From assembly GCF_900143565.1 (NCBI RefSeq), contig NZ_FREX01000006.1, forward strand, positions 249,753 to 313,752: DNA of 64,000 nucleotides, in the 5' to 3' direction. Of the stretch, positions 42,227 through 50,940 are shown piece by piece; positions within the stretch are counted from its first letter, which is position 1; each line of letters opens with the position of its first letter. The DNA comes from Pseudovibrio sp. Alg231-02. GTDB lineage: Bacteria; Pseudomonadota; Alphaproteobacteria; Rhizobiales; Stappiaceae. Below the pieces are notes generated by a model. It was not told the origin of the DNA. It did not search any database and saw nothing but the letters and a program-made list of their open reading frames with translations. The translations under genes were made by a program, and so were the position numbers.

Positions 42227-43267
42227 ATGCAAACCATCCACGCATGCATCAAAAAAATGAAGCTGCTGTTTTACAGCGCTGTGCTGTGCCTTGCTGTGAC
42301 TTTGCTGGGCCTTCAGCAGACGACAGCAGCTGAATTTCCAGTGGTGTTTGAGCATCAGTACGGGACAACGACGGTCATTGCAGAGCCTAAGCGGATCGTT
42401 TCTGTCAGCTTCATTGGGCATGACTTCCTTCTGGCGTTGGGAGTGAAGCCGGTAGCGCTTCGGCGTTGGTATGGTAGCTATCCGAGTGGTGTCTGGCCTT
42501 GGGCGCAACCTGCTCTGGGGGATGCCAAGCCGACAGTCATGTGGGGTGAGATCAATGTGGAGCAGATCGCTGCTCTGAAACCTGATCTGATCCTGGGTTT
42601 GTGGTCTGGAATGACCCGTTCTCAGTACAAGATACTCTCGCAGATTGCGCCCGTTCTCGTGCCTGAAGAGCGCTTTGGGGATTACGGAACGCCGTGGCAG
42701 CAGATGACACGCACAATAGCAAAGGCTGTTGGGCGCACTACAAAAGGTGAGCAAGTGGTGCAGGATCTGGAAGCTCGCTTTGCGGCCATTAAGGCCCGCA
42801 ATCCGGCATGGCTCGGCAAGTCTGCTGTGGTTGTGTGGCCGGGAGATATCGGGGCCTATCCCTCCTCAGATCTGCGAGGCCGATTCCTGAGTGATCTTGG
42901 GTTTGTTGTCTCTGAAAAAGTAGAAACGCTTGTTCGCAGTGATCTTTTTTATGTTCGTGTTTCTCCAGAGGATTTGGATCCGATTGATACGGATGTGCTG
43001 ATCTGGCTCGACTTTGGCTCAGGTGCCTCCCAAATCAACACTTTGCGACTCCGACCAACAATGCGCGCCTACAATGAAGGCCGTGAGGTGGTGGCAACGC
43101 CTATGATCGCAGCTGCCCTCTCACATTCCTCACCACTCAGCCTGAGCTTTGCTTTGGACCAGCTGGAACCGCTGATCGCAGCAGCGATTGATGGCAACCC
43201 GGCAACACCTGTTGCAACTTCGGTTGAAGCAGGCATCACCCGTGCACAGCAAATGGAGGGGCAGTGA
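42227..43267 (+). CDS. Iron-siderophore ABC transporter substrate-binding protein
   Basis: Periplasmic class III binding protein (FecB/FhuD type), 346 residues. A signal peptide (MKLLFYSAVLCLAVTLLGLQ, end near TAA-E) leads into the family's paired lobes joined by a long helix. KRIVSVSFIGHDFLLALGVK and NVEQIAALKPDLILGLWSGM are diagnostic. It is 69 bases after the receptor and overlaps the next gene by four bases, so it is part of the same uptake operon. An internal ATG at 42257, ten codons in, is an alternative start. Confidence 0.92.
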   Translation: MQTIHACIKKMKLLFYSAVLCLAVTLLGLQQTTAAEFPVVFEHQYGTTTVIAEPKRIVSVSFIGHDFLLALGVKPVALRRWYGSYPSGVWPWAQPALGDAKPTVMWGEINVEQIAALKPDLILGLWSGMTRSQYKILSQIAPVLVPEERFGDYGTPWQQMTRTIAKAVGRTTKGEQVVQDLEARFAAIKARNPAWLGKSAVVVWPGDIGAYPSSDLRGRFLSDLGFVVSEKVETLVRSDLFYVRVSPEDLDPIDTDVLIWLDFGSGASQINTLRLRPTMRAYNEGREVVATPMIAAALSHSSPLSLSFALDQLEPLIAAAIDGNPATPVATSVEAGITRAQQMEGQ

Positions 43268-44316
43268 TGTTTGCTGAAACCGCTCAACGAGTTGCGACTG
43301 GTGATAGTCTTGCTGACTCCGGTCAATCTCGAGGTGGCTGGTCACTGGCGTTTGTAGCCATTTTGGTTGTTTTGTCTGTGGTGTCGCTTGGTGCAGGTGT
43401 GCGGGCAGTTCCACTCTCGGCAATCAGTGATGCTTTGCTGGCAACTGATCTGAATAATCCGGATCATATCGTGATTATGGAAATGCGTGTGCCGCGGCTC
43501 ATAGGTGCGCTTTTGATTGGTGCATCTCTGGCAATGGCTGGTGCCATCATGCAGATCGTAACCCGCAACCCGCTGGCTGATCCGGGACTGTTCGGGGTGA
43601 ATGCCGGTGCCTCCATGGCCGTTGTGCTTTCCATTTGGGGAGCAGGCATTTCAGCAGCTGGGATGTTCATCTGGCCCGCGATGGCTGGTGCATTTGTGGT
43701 GAGTGTTGCGGTGTACGGGCTTGCCAATCTGGGGCAGGGCGGTGCCAGCCCTTTGCGTATGGCTTTGGCTGGAGCTGCTGTCAGCTCGTTCCTCTTGGCA
43801 TTGGTGCGCGGTGTATTGCTGGTCAGCCAGCAAACGCTGGAGACCTATCGCTTCTGGGTCGTTGGGTCACTGCAAGGTGTGAAGCCGGAAATTCTACTCC
43901 AACTCTGGCCGTTCTTTGCTGTTGGTTTTCTGGTCTGTCTTATTCTCGGGCGTTGGCTTAATGCTTTATCGCTTGGTGAGGATTTAGCGAAATCCCTTGG
44001 CACTAAAATGGGCCTTGTCAAAGGACTGAGTTTGTTCGCCGTGGTCTGCCTTTCGGGCGGGTCCGTCGCATTGGCTGGGCCAGTCGCGTTTGTAGGGCTT
44101 GTTGTGCCGCATGTTGCACGACGTTTTAGTGGAGCGGACAGCGCTTGGTTGCTGCTGTTCTCAGCTCTGCTGGGCGCGCTATTTGTGCTGTCCGGAGACA
44201 TTCTTGGCCGAATAGTGCTTGAAGGTCGTGAGTTGCAAATTGGAGTCACAGTGGCCTTGGTTGGTGGTCCGTTCTTCGTTTACCTCATCAGAAAAACAAG
44301 GATGATGTCTCTATGA
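43264..44316 (+). CDS. FecCD-family iron-siderophore ABC permease (first)
   Basis: 350 residues and about ten helices. The family core is present: MRVPRLIGALLIGASLAMAG and AIMQIVTRNPLADPGLFGVN. Later come GEDLAKSLG, the coupling segment, and VAFVGLVVPHVARRFSG. A polar N-terminal extension of about 20 residues is unusual but short. It overlaps the binding-protein gene by four bases (ATGA type) and the next permease by four. Confidence 0.93.
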   Translation: MMFAETAQRVATGDSLADSGQSRGGWSLAFVAILVVLSVVSLGAGVRAVPLSAISDALLATDLNNPDHIVIMEMRVPRLIGALLIGASLAMAGAIMQIVTRNPLADPGLFGVNAGASMAVVLSIWGAGISAAGMFIWPAMAGAFVVSVAVYGLANLGQGGASPLRMALAGAAVSSFLLALVRGVLLVSQQTLETYRFWVVGSLQGVKPEILLQLWPFFAVGFLVCLILGRWLNALSLGEDLAKSLGTKMGLVKGLSLFAVVCLSGGSVALAGPVAFVGLVVPHVARRFSGADSAWLLLFSALLGALFVLSGDILGRIVLEGRELQIGVTVALVGGPFFVYLIRKTRMMSL

Positions 44317-45353
44317 AGTTGCTCAGTCATCATCTCGTCATTCCGCTACCCGGTGGTGCATTGCTCATGCGCAAGCGCAGCGCTGTGGTTGGTATAGTCT
44401 TGCTAACACTCAACCTTGTTTCGGTGATTGCTGCGCTTTGGTATGGAGCCTATCCCATCGCGGCAAGCCGCATCCTTCCGCTGTTCTTCAGCGGGGAGGG
44501 CGGTGTAGACCAGCTCATCCTGCTGGATGTGCGGATGCCGCGTATTCTTGTCGGGGTGTTTGTGGGCGGTCTTATGGGCATGTCCGGTGCAATCTTTCAG
44601 GCACTTATGCGTAACCCACTGGCATCACCAGATGTGCTGGGGTTCAATGCAGGTGCTGCGTTTGGTGCGTTACTGACGATCTTCCTGTTTGGATCGGCCG
44701 CCTACGTGTTCTGGGGTGCTGTGGCTGGTGGTGTGCTGACGGCGCTTCTTGTTGTTGCACTGTCCTGGCACCGCGGCTTGGATCTGTTCCGGTTGATCAT
44801 GGTTGGCATTGGTATTGGGTTCACCTTGCTGGCATGTGCTGATTTCCTCATGTCGCAGCTTGATATTCAGCGCGCATCTGACATGGCCAAGTGGCTTGTT
44901 GGCAGCCTTGGGCAAGTGCAGCGCGAAGATATTGCTCCTGTTGCTGTTGCATTTGTGGCTTTGGGCTCACTGGGTATTGTGTTGCAGTACTTTTTGGACA
45001 GGCTCGCCTTTGATGAGGATCTGGCAACCGGGCTTGGTCTTAAAGTGAATGGACTTCGACTGCTCATGGTTGCTGTTGCTGTGGTCATGACCGCGACAGC
45101 TGTCGCGGTTGCTGGCCCAATTCCTTTTGTGGCGTTCGTCTCCGGCCCCATAGCACGTCAGCTTTCCCGGACTCCATCATCAGCGCTCATCCTTGCTGCT
45201 GGGATTGGCATTCTCGTCACTTTGTTATCTGACACCGCAGCACGCACACTGGTTGCAGCTTTTCAAATGCCGACCGGTGTTTTTACAGCTCTGATCGGTG
45301 CGCCCTATCTTATTTGGTTGCTTGCCCGGCAGGCGAAACGGAACCTCATCTAA
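44313..45353 (+). CDS. FecCD-family iron-siderophore ABC permease (second)
   Basis: 346 residues, paralogous to its neighbour. DVRMPRILVGVFVGGLMGMS and GAIFQALMRNPLASPDVLGF define the family; FDEDLATGLGLKV is the coupling region and AVAGPIPFVAFVSGPIARQL the later conserved stretch. The usual PHxxR of FecCD proteins reads GPIARQL here, as in FecD/FepG-type partners. It overlaps the ATPase gene by one base. Two separate permeases imply a heterodimeric channel. Confidence 0.93.
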   Translation: MKLLSHHLVIPLPGGALLMRKRSAVVGIVLLTLNLVSVIAALWYGAYPIAASRILPLFFSGEGGVDQLILLDVRMPRILVGVFVGGLMGMSGAIFQALMRNPLASPDVLGFNAGAAFGALLTIFLFGSAAYVFWGAVAGGVLTALLVVALSWHRGLDLFRLIMVGIGIGFTLLACADFLMSQLDIQRASDMAKWLVGSLGQVQREDIAPVAVAFVALGSLGIVLQYFLDRLAFDEDLATGLGLKVNGLRLLMVAVAVVMTATAVAVAGPIPFVAFVSGPIARQLSRTPSSALILAAGIGILVTLLSDTAARTLVAAFQMPTGVFTALIGAPYLIWLLARQAKRNLI

Positions 45354-46144
45354 TGCTTGATCCTAAAGAACACACACCGTTAGAGGCCAGGGGTCTTGGG
45401 CTTTCGTTTGGATCTCATAGTGTCCTGAAAGACTTTAACCTGACTATTCCAAAGGGGCAGATCTCTGTCGTAATTGGCCCCAATGCCTGCGGAAAATCAA
45501 CGCTTCTGCGATCATTAGCCCGGCTGGAAAAGCCGAGTGCTGGCACTGTATTGCTGGATGGCAAATCCATCCATAAGCAGCCTACCCGTGAGGTTGCCAA
45601 GCGTCTTGGTATATTGCCCCAGATGCCTGTCGCGCCTGAAGGTATCACTGTCGGTGATCTGGTCAGCCGAGGCCGCACGCCTCATCAGTCTGCTTGGCGC
45701 CAATGGTCCCGGCAGGACGAAGTGGCCATTCAAAATGCGATGGATATGACAAAAGTGACTGAGCTGCGAGACAAGCCTTTCAGCTCGTTGTCAGGTGGGC
45801 AGCGTCAACGTGTGTGGATTGCGATGGCGCTGGCACAGGAGACCGATCTGCTGTTGCTGGATGAACCAACCACCTTTCTTGATCTCGCCCACCAGATAGA
45901 ACTGCTTGAGCTGTTGAAGCGATGCAATGAAGAACAACAGATGACAATCGTTGCTGTGTTGCACGATATCAACCTCGCTGCGCGCTACGCTCACAATCTC
46001 ATCGTGTTGAAGGACGGGCAGATTGAAGCGCAGGGCAATGCAGCCAAGGTCATCACGCAAGACATTATGAAATCAACCTTCGGTCTGGAATGCTACGTGA
46101 TGCCCGATCCGGTGAAGGGTACTCCGCTGGTTGTTCCAGCTTGA
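45353..46144 (+). CDS. Iron-siderophore ABC transporter ATP-binding protein (FecE/FhuC type)
   Basis: 263 residues. Walker A GPNACGKST (a FecE-type form with Cys), Q-loop LGILPQMPVAPEGITVGDLV, signature SSLSGGQRQRVWIAMALAQE, Walker B LLLLDEPTTFLDLAHQIELL and switch VLHDINLAARYA are all intact. The ATG shares its first base with the TAA of the second permease. With the two permeases and the binding protein it completes the importer for the siderophore taken up by the receptor at 39872. Confidence 0.95.
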   Translation: MLDPKEHTPLEARGLGLSFGSHSVLKDFNLTIPKGQISVVIGPNACGKSTLLRSLARLEKPSAGTVLLDGKSIHKQPTREVAKRLGILPQMPVAPEGITVGDLVSRGRTPHQSAWRQWSRQDEVAIQNAMDMTKVTELRDKPFSSLSGGQRQRVWIAMALAQETDLLLLDEPTTFLDLAHQIELLELLKRCNEEQQMTIVAVLHDINLAARYAHNLIVLKDGQIEAQGNAAKVITQDIMKSTFGLECYVMPDPVKGTPLVVPA

Positions 46145-46182
46145 TGCCAACAATATTTCGATAGAACAAGACGAGCACTTTG

Positions 46183-47241
46183 ATGACAACCACTGCAACA
46201 GAACTTCATAAGATCGAAAGCCTCATTCCCGGTATCGAGTTTGCCAAAGCCATTGAGCTTTTTGCTGCCGAAGCAAAACTCCATAATCTGACGCTGGAAG
46301 AAATTACCAGTACCCACTACCGCGTGAATTCTCCAGTCGGAATGGTTGAGTTTCTGAAGGCAGATGCAGAGGCAAAGCTGGTGATCTCAGCACCATCTCA
46401 AGAGGCACTGCATCTTCTCAAAGAGAGTGTCGAGCATCTTATTGGCCACATTGACATAAACATTCCACCTCAGATGGTCTGGAGCAGGGATTTTACAGCA
46501 GGCGTTCACCCGCCCAACTTTCTCGAAGTTCAGGTTGTCAGAACAGCGGCTTTCAGCTCCAATTTCATACGGGTAACCGTTGCAGCGAAGGGAATTGAGC
46601 GCTTCTTTGAAGGTGGGCTGCACTTCCGTCTGTTGTTCTCGAAAAATCTGGGTTTTGAAGCCAGATGGCCCTATTGGGATGACAAAGGCCGCACGGTCTG
46701 GCCTGAGGGTGATTATGAATTGATGCGCCCTGTCTACACTGTTCGCCAGTTTGATAAGTCAGCAACGACTATCGACTTTGATGTTTTCCTGCATGAAGGC
46801 GGGCCGACAGCAGAGTGGGCTGCTCGCGTCAACGAAGGGGACAAGGTTGGTCTGCTTGGCCCTGGTGGCGGGTGGATTCCTGAGGCCAAGTATCTGTTGT
46901 TGGCTGGCGATGAAACAGCCATTCCAGCTATCTCACGCATTCTCGAAAGTTCTCCTGCAGGTACGAAAGGTGCGGTGATCATCAGTGTTTCAAAAAAAGG
47001 TATGGAAGCACCAATCCCGTTACCTGAGATAATGAGCCTTGAGTGGATTTATCGGGATACTCATGGTCATGACGGATTATTTGAAGCTGCAAAACAAATA
47101 GAAATCCCTGAGGTTCAGGAGGCATTCCTCTGGTTTGCTGCGGAAAAGAAAACTGCCAAGAAAGCGCGCAAGTATTTCCGCAATGAAGTTGGTTTCAAAG
47201 CCGACAACTGCTACATCGCGGGGTTTTGGGAGGAGGAATAA
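46183..47241 (+). CDS. Siderophore-interacting protein with N-terminal DUF2218 domain
   Basis: 352 residues. Residues about 5-95 look like the DUF2218 domain often fused to these proteins. From about 110 the SIP-type flavoreductase follows: EVQVVRTAAFSSNFIRVTVA, a FAD-binding barrel with the GDYELMRPVYTVRQFD region (FAD motif R-x-Y-[ST] seen as RPVYTVR), GDKVGLLGPGG, LLLAGDETAIPAISRI and the ending WFAAEKKTAKKARKYFRNE then CYIAGFW. Such enzymes reduce ferric siderophores in the cytoplasm to release iron. The ATG at 46183 is preferred over the TTG just before it. It is convergent with feoB with six bases between. Confidence 0.9.
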   Translation: MTTTATELHKIESLIPGIEFAKAIELFAAEAKLHNLTLEEITSTHYRVNSPVGMVEFLKADAEAKLVISAPSQEALHLLKESVEHLIGHIDINIPPQMVWSRDFTAGVHPPNFLEVQVVRTAAFSSNFIRVTVAAKGIERFFEGGLHFRLLFSKNLGFEARWPYWDDKGRTVWPEGDYELMRPVYTVRQFDKSATTIDFDVFLHEGGPTAEWAARVNEGDKVGLLGPGGGWIPEAKYLLLAGDETAIPAISRILESSPAGTKGAVIISVSKKGMEAPIPLPEIMSLEWIYRDTHGHDGLFEAAKQIEIPEVQEAFLWFAAEKKTAKKARKYFRNEVGFKADNCYIAGFWEEE

Positions 47242-47247
47242 GCTCTC

Positions 47248-49074
47248 CTAAAACCCAAAGAGCTTTGCGCCTTGATAAAACAGGAATGACACCAGCCAGG
47301 CATAGCTTAGAGACAAGATCAGCGAGAAACTGGTGAACTGCCATGACTTTCCTTCTGAATGCACCGTCGCAATGGTTGTTAGGCAAGGCGTGTAAAGCAG
47401 GCAGAACAAGCAGAAACTATAGGCTTCCAGCGGTGTGACACTCATCGAAATGGCTTGAGAAACACCGCTGGCAGATAGTGCGTAGATTGTAGACAAAGAT
47501 CCGATGACGATCTCTTTGGCGATAAAACCGAAGATCAGTGCCAGAGTAAGATACGGATTGATGCCGATTGGCTCCATGATCGGTTGAAGTAAAACGCCCA
47601 GTTGGCCGCCATAGGTATTCAATCCTTCTGCGCCAACTGGCAGGTTCGTCAATAACCAAACCAGAATGCAGCCGATGATAATGAACCGTGAAGCTCTTCT
47701 GATGAACTCACGCACCTCACCCCAACCTCTGAGTAAAACTTGTTTGACTGTCGGAATCCGATAGGGGGGTATCTCCAACAAGAAAGGTTCCTGGCTCTTG
47801 AACTGCTTGGAAAAGCTGAAGATGGCAGCCGTTGAAAAAGCGGCGAGGAAGCTGATCACATAAAAGGAGAATAACACCAGCGCTCCCTTGGAACTGGGAA
47901 AGGTGGCGCTGATGATAAACACGAACACAGCAAGGCGCGCAGAGCAGAGCGAAAATGGAATAACCAGCATAGCCAGCAGGCGCAAGGAGCGGGTACGCAT
48001 GACCCGCGTGCCCATTAATGCGGGTACATTGCAACCGAACCCCATCATTTGCATCACAAAAGCGCGGCCATCCAGCCCAACGCGGCGCATCAGAGCATCC
48101 ATCAAAAAGGCAGCACGCGCCAGATACCCGCTATCTTCAACAGCGGCCATGCAAAAGAAGAAGAGCACAAGAAGCGGCACAAATGATGCGACCGTCGACA
48201 GACCAAGCCATATGCCATTGATCAGGAAGCTATTGAGCCAGACAGGCGCCCAGGCCAAACTCGGCTCCAGCAGTATCGTTTGTACCCAGTCAGCACCTCG
48301 GCTCACAAGATCCTGAGAAGGAAGGCCGATCTCCCAGATCACGGAGAAGATAACCAGCATGCTGAGGAAGAACATAGGCAAGCCCAGCAGCGGATGCAAA
48401 AACAGCTGATCCAGCTTTTCTGTCAGTGTTTTCGGCCAGATTTTGGGAAGAGTCACGCAACCTTTCAAAGCATCATCGAGCGTTTCCTCGGTCATCAGTG
48501 TTTTGAACAGCGAGTCATAGTCCGCCAGAACCGGCTTGCTGGCAAAGTCAGAGCTTAAACTTTTCGAGACTTGTTTCATGGCATCGTCAAAGCCGGTGCC
48601 GTATTTGGCGCTGATCAAAGCTACAGGCATCTTGAGAGAATTCTGCAACTGCTCAAGATCAAACGTGATGCCGAGCTTATGAGCTTCATCGCACATGTTG
48701 AGCATGACAACAGCAGGCAGTCCCAGCGCCTTCACCTGCAAAGGCATCAGGATCTGTCGTTCAATCTGCGCTGCATTGATAACGATGATAACCAGATCAA
48801 TCGGAAATTTTGTCAAAAACCGGTTCACGACGGCTTCGTCTTCAGATCCGCCTTCCAGATTATAAATACCCGGCAGGTCAACATATTCCACGTTTCGCCC
48901 TGCTAAAGGCACACGCGCGCGCATCACATTAACGGTGATGCCTGGCCAGTTGCCAACGGAGGCGCGGGCATTGGTGATGCGATTAAACAGCATGGATTTG
49001 CCAGTGTTTGGCTGACCGATAAGTGCAATACGTGGGGTACTCTGGGCACCTGCCTCAGGCCGAGGGTTCATCGC
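47248..49074 (-). CDS. feoB: Ferrous iron transporter FeoB (short form)
   Basis: 608 residues, shorter than the roughly 770 of E. coli FeoB. The N-terminal G domain has G1 GQPNTGKS (19-26), G2 NWPGIT (41-46), G3 DLPG (65-68) and G4 NMCD (125-128). The membrane part carries the two Gate-type blocks (GYLARAAFLMDALMRRVGLD with GFGCNVPALMGTR, and GFIAKEIVIGSLSTIYAL). The C-terminus ends soon after the last helix without a cysteine-rich extension. Its start overlaps the end of feoA by 20 bases. Imports Fe2+ under low oxygen or after ferric reduction. Confidence 0.94.
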   Translation of the reverse strand, partial: AMNPRPEAGAQSTPRIALIGQPNTGKSMLFNRITNARASVGNWPGITVNVMRARVPLAGRNVEYVDLPGIYNLEGGSEDEAVVNRFLTKFPIDLVIIVINAAQIERQILMPLQVKALGLPAVVMLNMCDEAHKLGITFDLEQLQNSLKMPVALISAKYGTGFDDAMKQVSKSLSSDFASKPVLADYDSLFKTLMTEETLDDALKGCVTLPKIWPKTLTEKLDQLFLHPLLGLPMFFLSMLVIFSVIWEIGLPSQDLVSRGADWVQTILLEPSLAWAPVWLNSFLINGIWLGLSTVASFVPLLVLFFFCMAAVEDSGYLARAAFLMDALMRRVGLDGRAFVMQMMGFGCNVPALMGTRVMRTRSLRLLAMLVIPFSLCSARLAVFVFIISATFPSSKGALVLFSFYVISFLAAFSTAAIFSFSKQFKSQEPFLLEIPPYRIPTVKQVLLRGWGEVREFIRRASRFIIIGCILVWLLTNLPVGAEGLNTYGGQLGVLLQPIMEPIGINPYLTLALIFGFIAKEIVIGSLSTIYALSASGVSQAISMSVTPLEAYSFCLFCLLYTPCLTTIATVHSEGKSWQFTSFSLILSLSYAWLVSFLFYQGAKLFGF

Positions 49075-49384
49075 CTTTGATCTCCTCCACAACAACGCAA
49101 CGTGCTTCAGAACGTCGGATCGCAACCTGTGTTACCTGATTGACACGAAGCAACATGGGGCCACCCAACCAAGCCAGCCGTATAACGCTGACTTCCTTTC
49201 CAATGTTGATCCCGAGTGCGTTCAGGCGAACGACCAGAGCGCGTCCATCAGATGTTTCCTCACTCTTGATCTCTCGCACAATGGCTCTTTCGCCTTTGAG
49301 AAGGTGATCGAGACTGCGTGTTTTCGGTGCACTGCTCATAATCTGTTTTTGGGGCGTTGGGATGAAGTTGAGGTTTAAACTCAT
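49055..49384 (-). CDS. feoA: Ferrous iron transport protein FeoA
   Basis: 109 residues with the SH3-like FeoA fold from about 25 (SLDHLLKGERAIVREIKSEE, ALVVRLNALGINIGKEVSVI, LLRVNQVTQVAIRRSEARCV). It partners FeoB at the membrane. I took the ATG at 49384 with AGGAG upstream. The conserved domain starts later, so the ATG at 49339 and the TTG at 49408 are also possible. It overlaps feoB by 20 bases. The 219-base spacer to the divergent MFS gene contains the ten-base palindrome ACTTGCAAGT at 49496-49505. Confidence 0.9.
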   Translation of the reverse strand: MSLNLNFIPTPQKQIMSSAPKTRSLDHLLKGERAIVREIKSEETSDGRALVVRLNALGINIGKEVSVIRLAWLGGPMLLRVNQVTQVAIRRSEARCVVVEEIKGDEPSA

Positions 49385-49603
49385 AAATACACAAGCTCCT
49401 CTCAGCAAACTGGTTAGAAGCGTGTTGCTGCTGGCTTGAAAACTTAGCTAAAGCAGAAATTATTGTAGTTTCCCCATAAGATCTAATTGCGAATAACTTG
49501 CAAGTAGTGATTGAAAATATGAGTGTAATTCTCTAGTTAAAAATCATTAGTTGGTTAGCCAGAACGACTCGTTCGAGCCAGGCCGTTGAGTGCTAGGTAG
49601 AAA

Positions 49604-50932
49604 ATGGCTAACGACAGCAGTGCCCATATTGCAGGGCAGGCGCGCGCAACTTCACAAAATGAGCAAGGTGATCGTACAGCCCGTTCAGTCATTATCGTGC
49701 TGGCGGGGCTTTATGTAGCTCAGGCTATTCCGGTTTATCTTGTCGCTGCAGCCATGCCGGCGATCTTCCGCGCACAAGGCATCAGTCTTGTCAGCATTGG
49801 CTCTATGGCACTTTTGATGCTGCCCTGGGTTGTCAAATTCCTCTGGGCGCCAATTGTTGACCGTTATTCCTTCGCTGCCTTTGGAAGACGCCGAAGCTGG
49901 ATCATCCCTATGCAGCTTATCTCCGTGGGCATCATCACTTACCTTTCAACACTCAATGTCGCCGAGCAACTGCACATCCTGTTTCCATTACTGATGGTTC
50001 TGGCGCTGTCCTCCTCTACACAGGACATTGCGACAGATGGCTTTGCCGTTGAACACCTCGCCCCGAAAGACCAGCCCCTTGGCAATGCAGTCCAGGGAGG
50101 CAGTGTTGCCGCAGGTGTGTTGATCGGTGGTTCTCTGTCTCTGTTCCTGCATGATCTGTGGGGGTGGAGTTTTGCCCTTAAAACAGCTGCTGGCCTGTCA
50201 TTTCTCACTTTGCTGCCACTGCTTTTCTTCAAGGAAAACCCACGGAAAGACAAAGGTGTCGATGGAGAAAGCAAACCACGGCCATCGATCATTGGATTTG
50301 TAAAGCGCAACAACACGTTGATGTTGTTGTTTTTTGCACTGCTGTTCCGCCTGCCTGAGGGGCTCGTGAAAGGCGTTGAGCAAGCGTTTCTGGTGGACTT
50401 CGGCTTTTCTCTTTCACAGATCGGATTGGTTAGCGGAGGTGCAGCCGCTTGCGTTGGCTTGGGCGGTTCAGCGATTGCTGTGGTGCTGATCAAACGAGCT
50501 GGCCTGATGCAGTTCCTCTGGCTTATTGGCACTTTGAGGACTTTGTGTTTCCTCGGCTACGCATCTGTAGCGTTGCTGGACTATCGCGGTGTCGCAGTGC
50601 TCGTTGGCCTTTCTGCCGCCAACACCTTCATCCGCTACATGGAAATTGTTGGTCTTTACAGCGCATTCATGCGCGTCAGTTCGCTCAAGCAAGCTGGTAC
50701 CGACTTCACCATTCTCAGCTGCGCAAATCTATTCGTCTACATGCTGGGTAGCGTAGCTGCTGGCTTTATCGCGCAGCATTCCGGCTACGGCATCCTCTTC
50801 TCGCTCGCGACGGTCTGTTCAGTCGCAGGTATTTTGGCGAGCATGCACTTCTTCAAAAAAACATCCATCGGCAAGGGGCAACAAACTGCCGAAGGTGCAG
50901 ATCTTTCAACAACATCACCGATAAAAACTTAG
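49604..50932 (+). CDS. RhtX/FptX-type siderophore MFS permease
   Basis: Major facilitator protein of 442 residues with twelve predicted helices. Conserved points fit the RhtX/FptX/AmpG-like group: LYVAQAIPVYLVAAAMPAIF, LMLPWVVKFLWAPIVDRYSF, RRRSWIIPMQL and STQDIATDGFAVEHL. RhtX and FptX carry rhizobactin and pyochelin across the inner membrane without an ABC system. Only eight bases separate it from the downstream TonB-dependent receptor, which supports an uptake role for the same ligand. AGGTAG precedes the ATG. Confidence 0.85.
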   Translation: MANDSSAHIAGQARATSQNEQGDRTARSVIIVLAGLYVAQAIPVYLVAAAMPAIFRAQGISLVSIGSMALLMLPWVVKFLWAPIVDRYSFAAFGRRRSWIIPMQLISVGIITYLSTLNVAEQLHILFPLLMVLALSSSTQDIATDGFAVEHLAPKDQPLGNAVQGGSVAAGVLIGGSLSLFLHDLWGWSFALKTAAGLSFLTLLPLLFFKENPRKDKGVDGESKPRPSIIGFVKRNNTLMLLFFALLFRLPEGLVKGVEQAFLVDFGFSLSQIGLVSGGAAACVGLGGSAIAVVLIKRAGLMQFLWLIGTLRTLCFLGYASVALLDYRGVAVLVGLSAANTFIRYMEIVGLYSAFMRVSSLKQAGTDFTILSCANLFVYMLGSVAAGFIAQHSGYGILFSLATVCSVAGILASMHFFKKTSIGKGQQTAEGADLSTTSPIKT

Positions 50933-50940
50933 GGGGCAAT

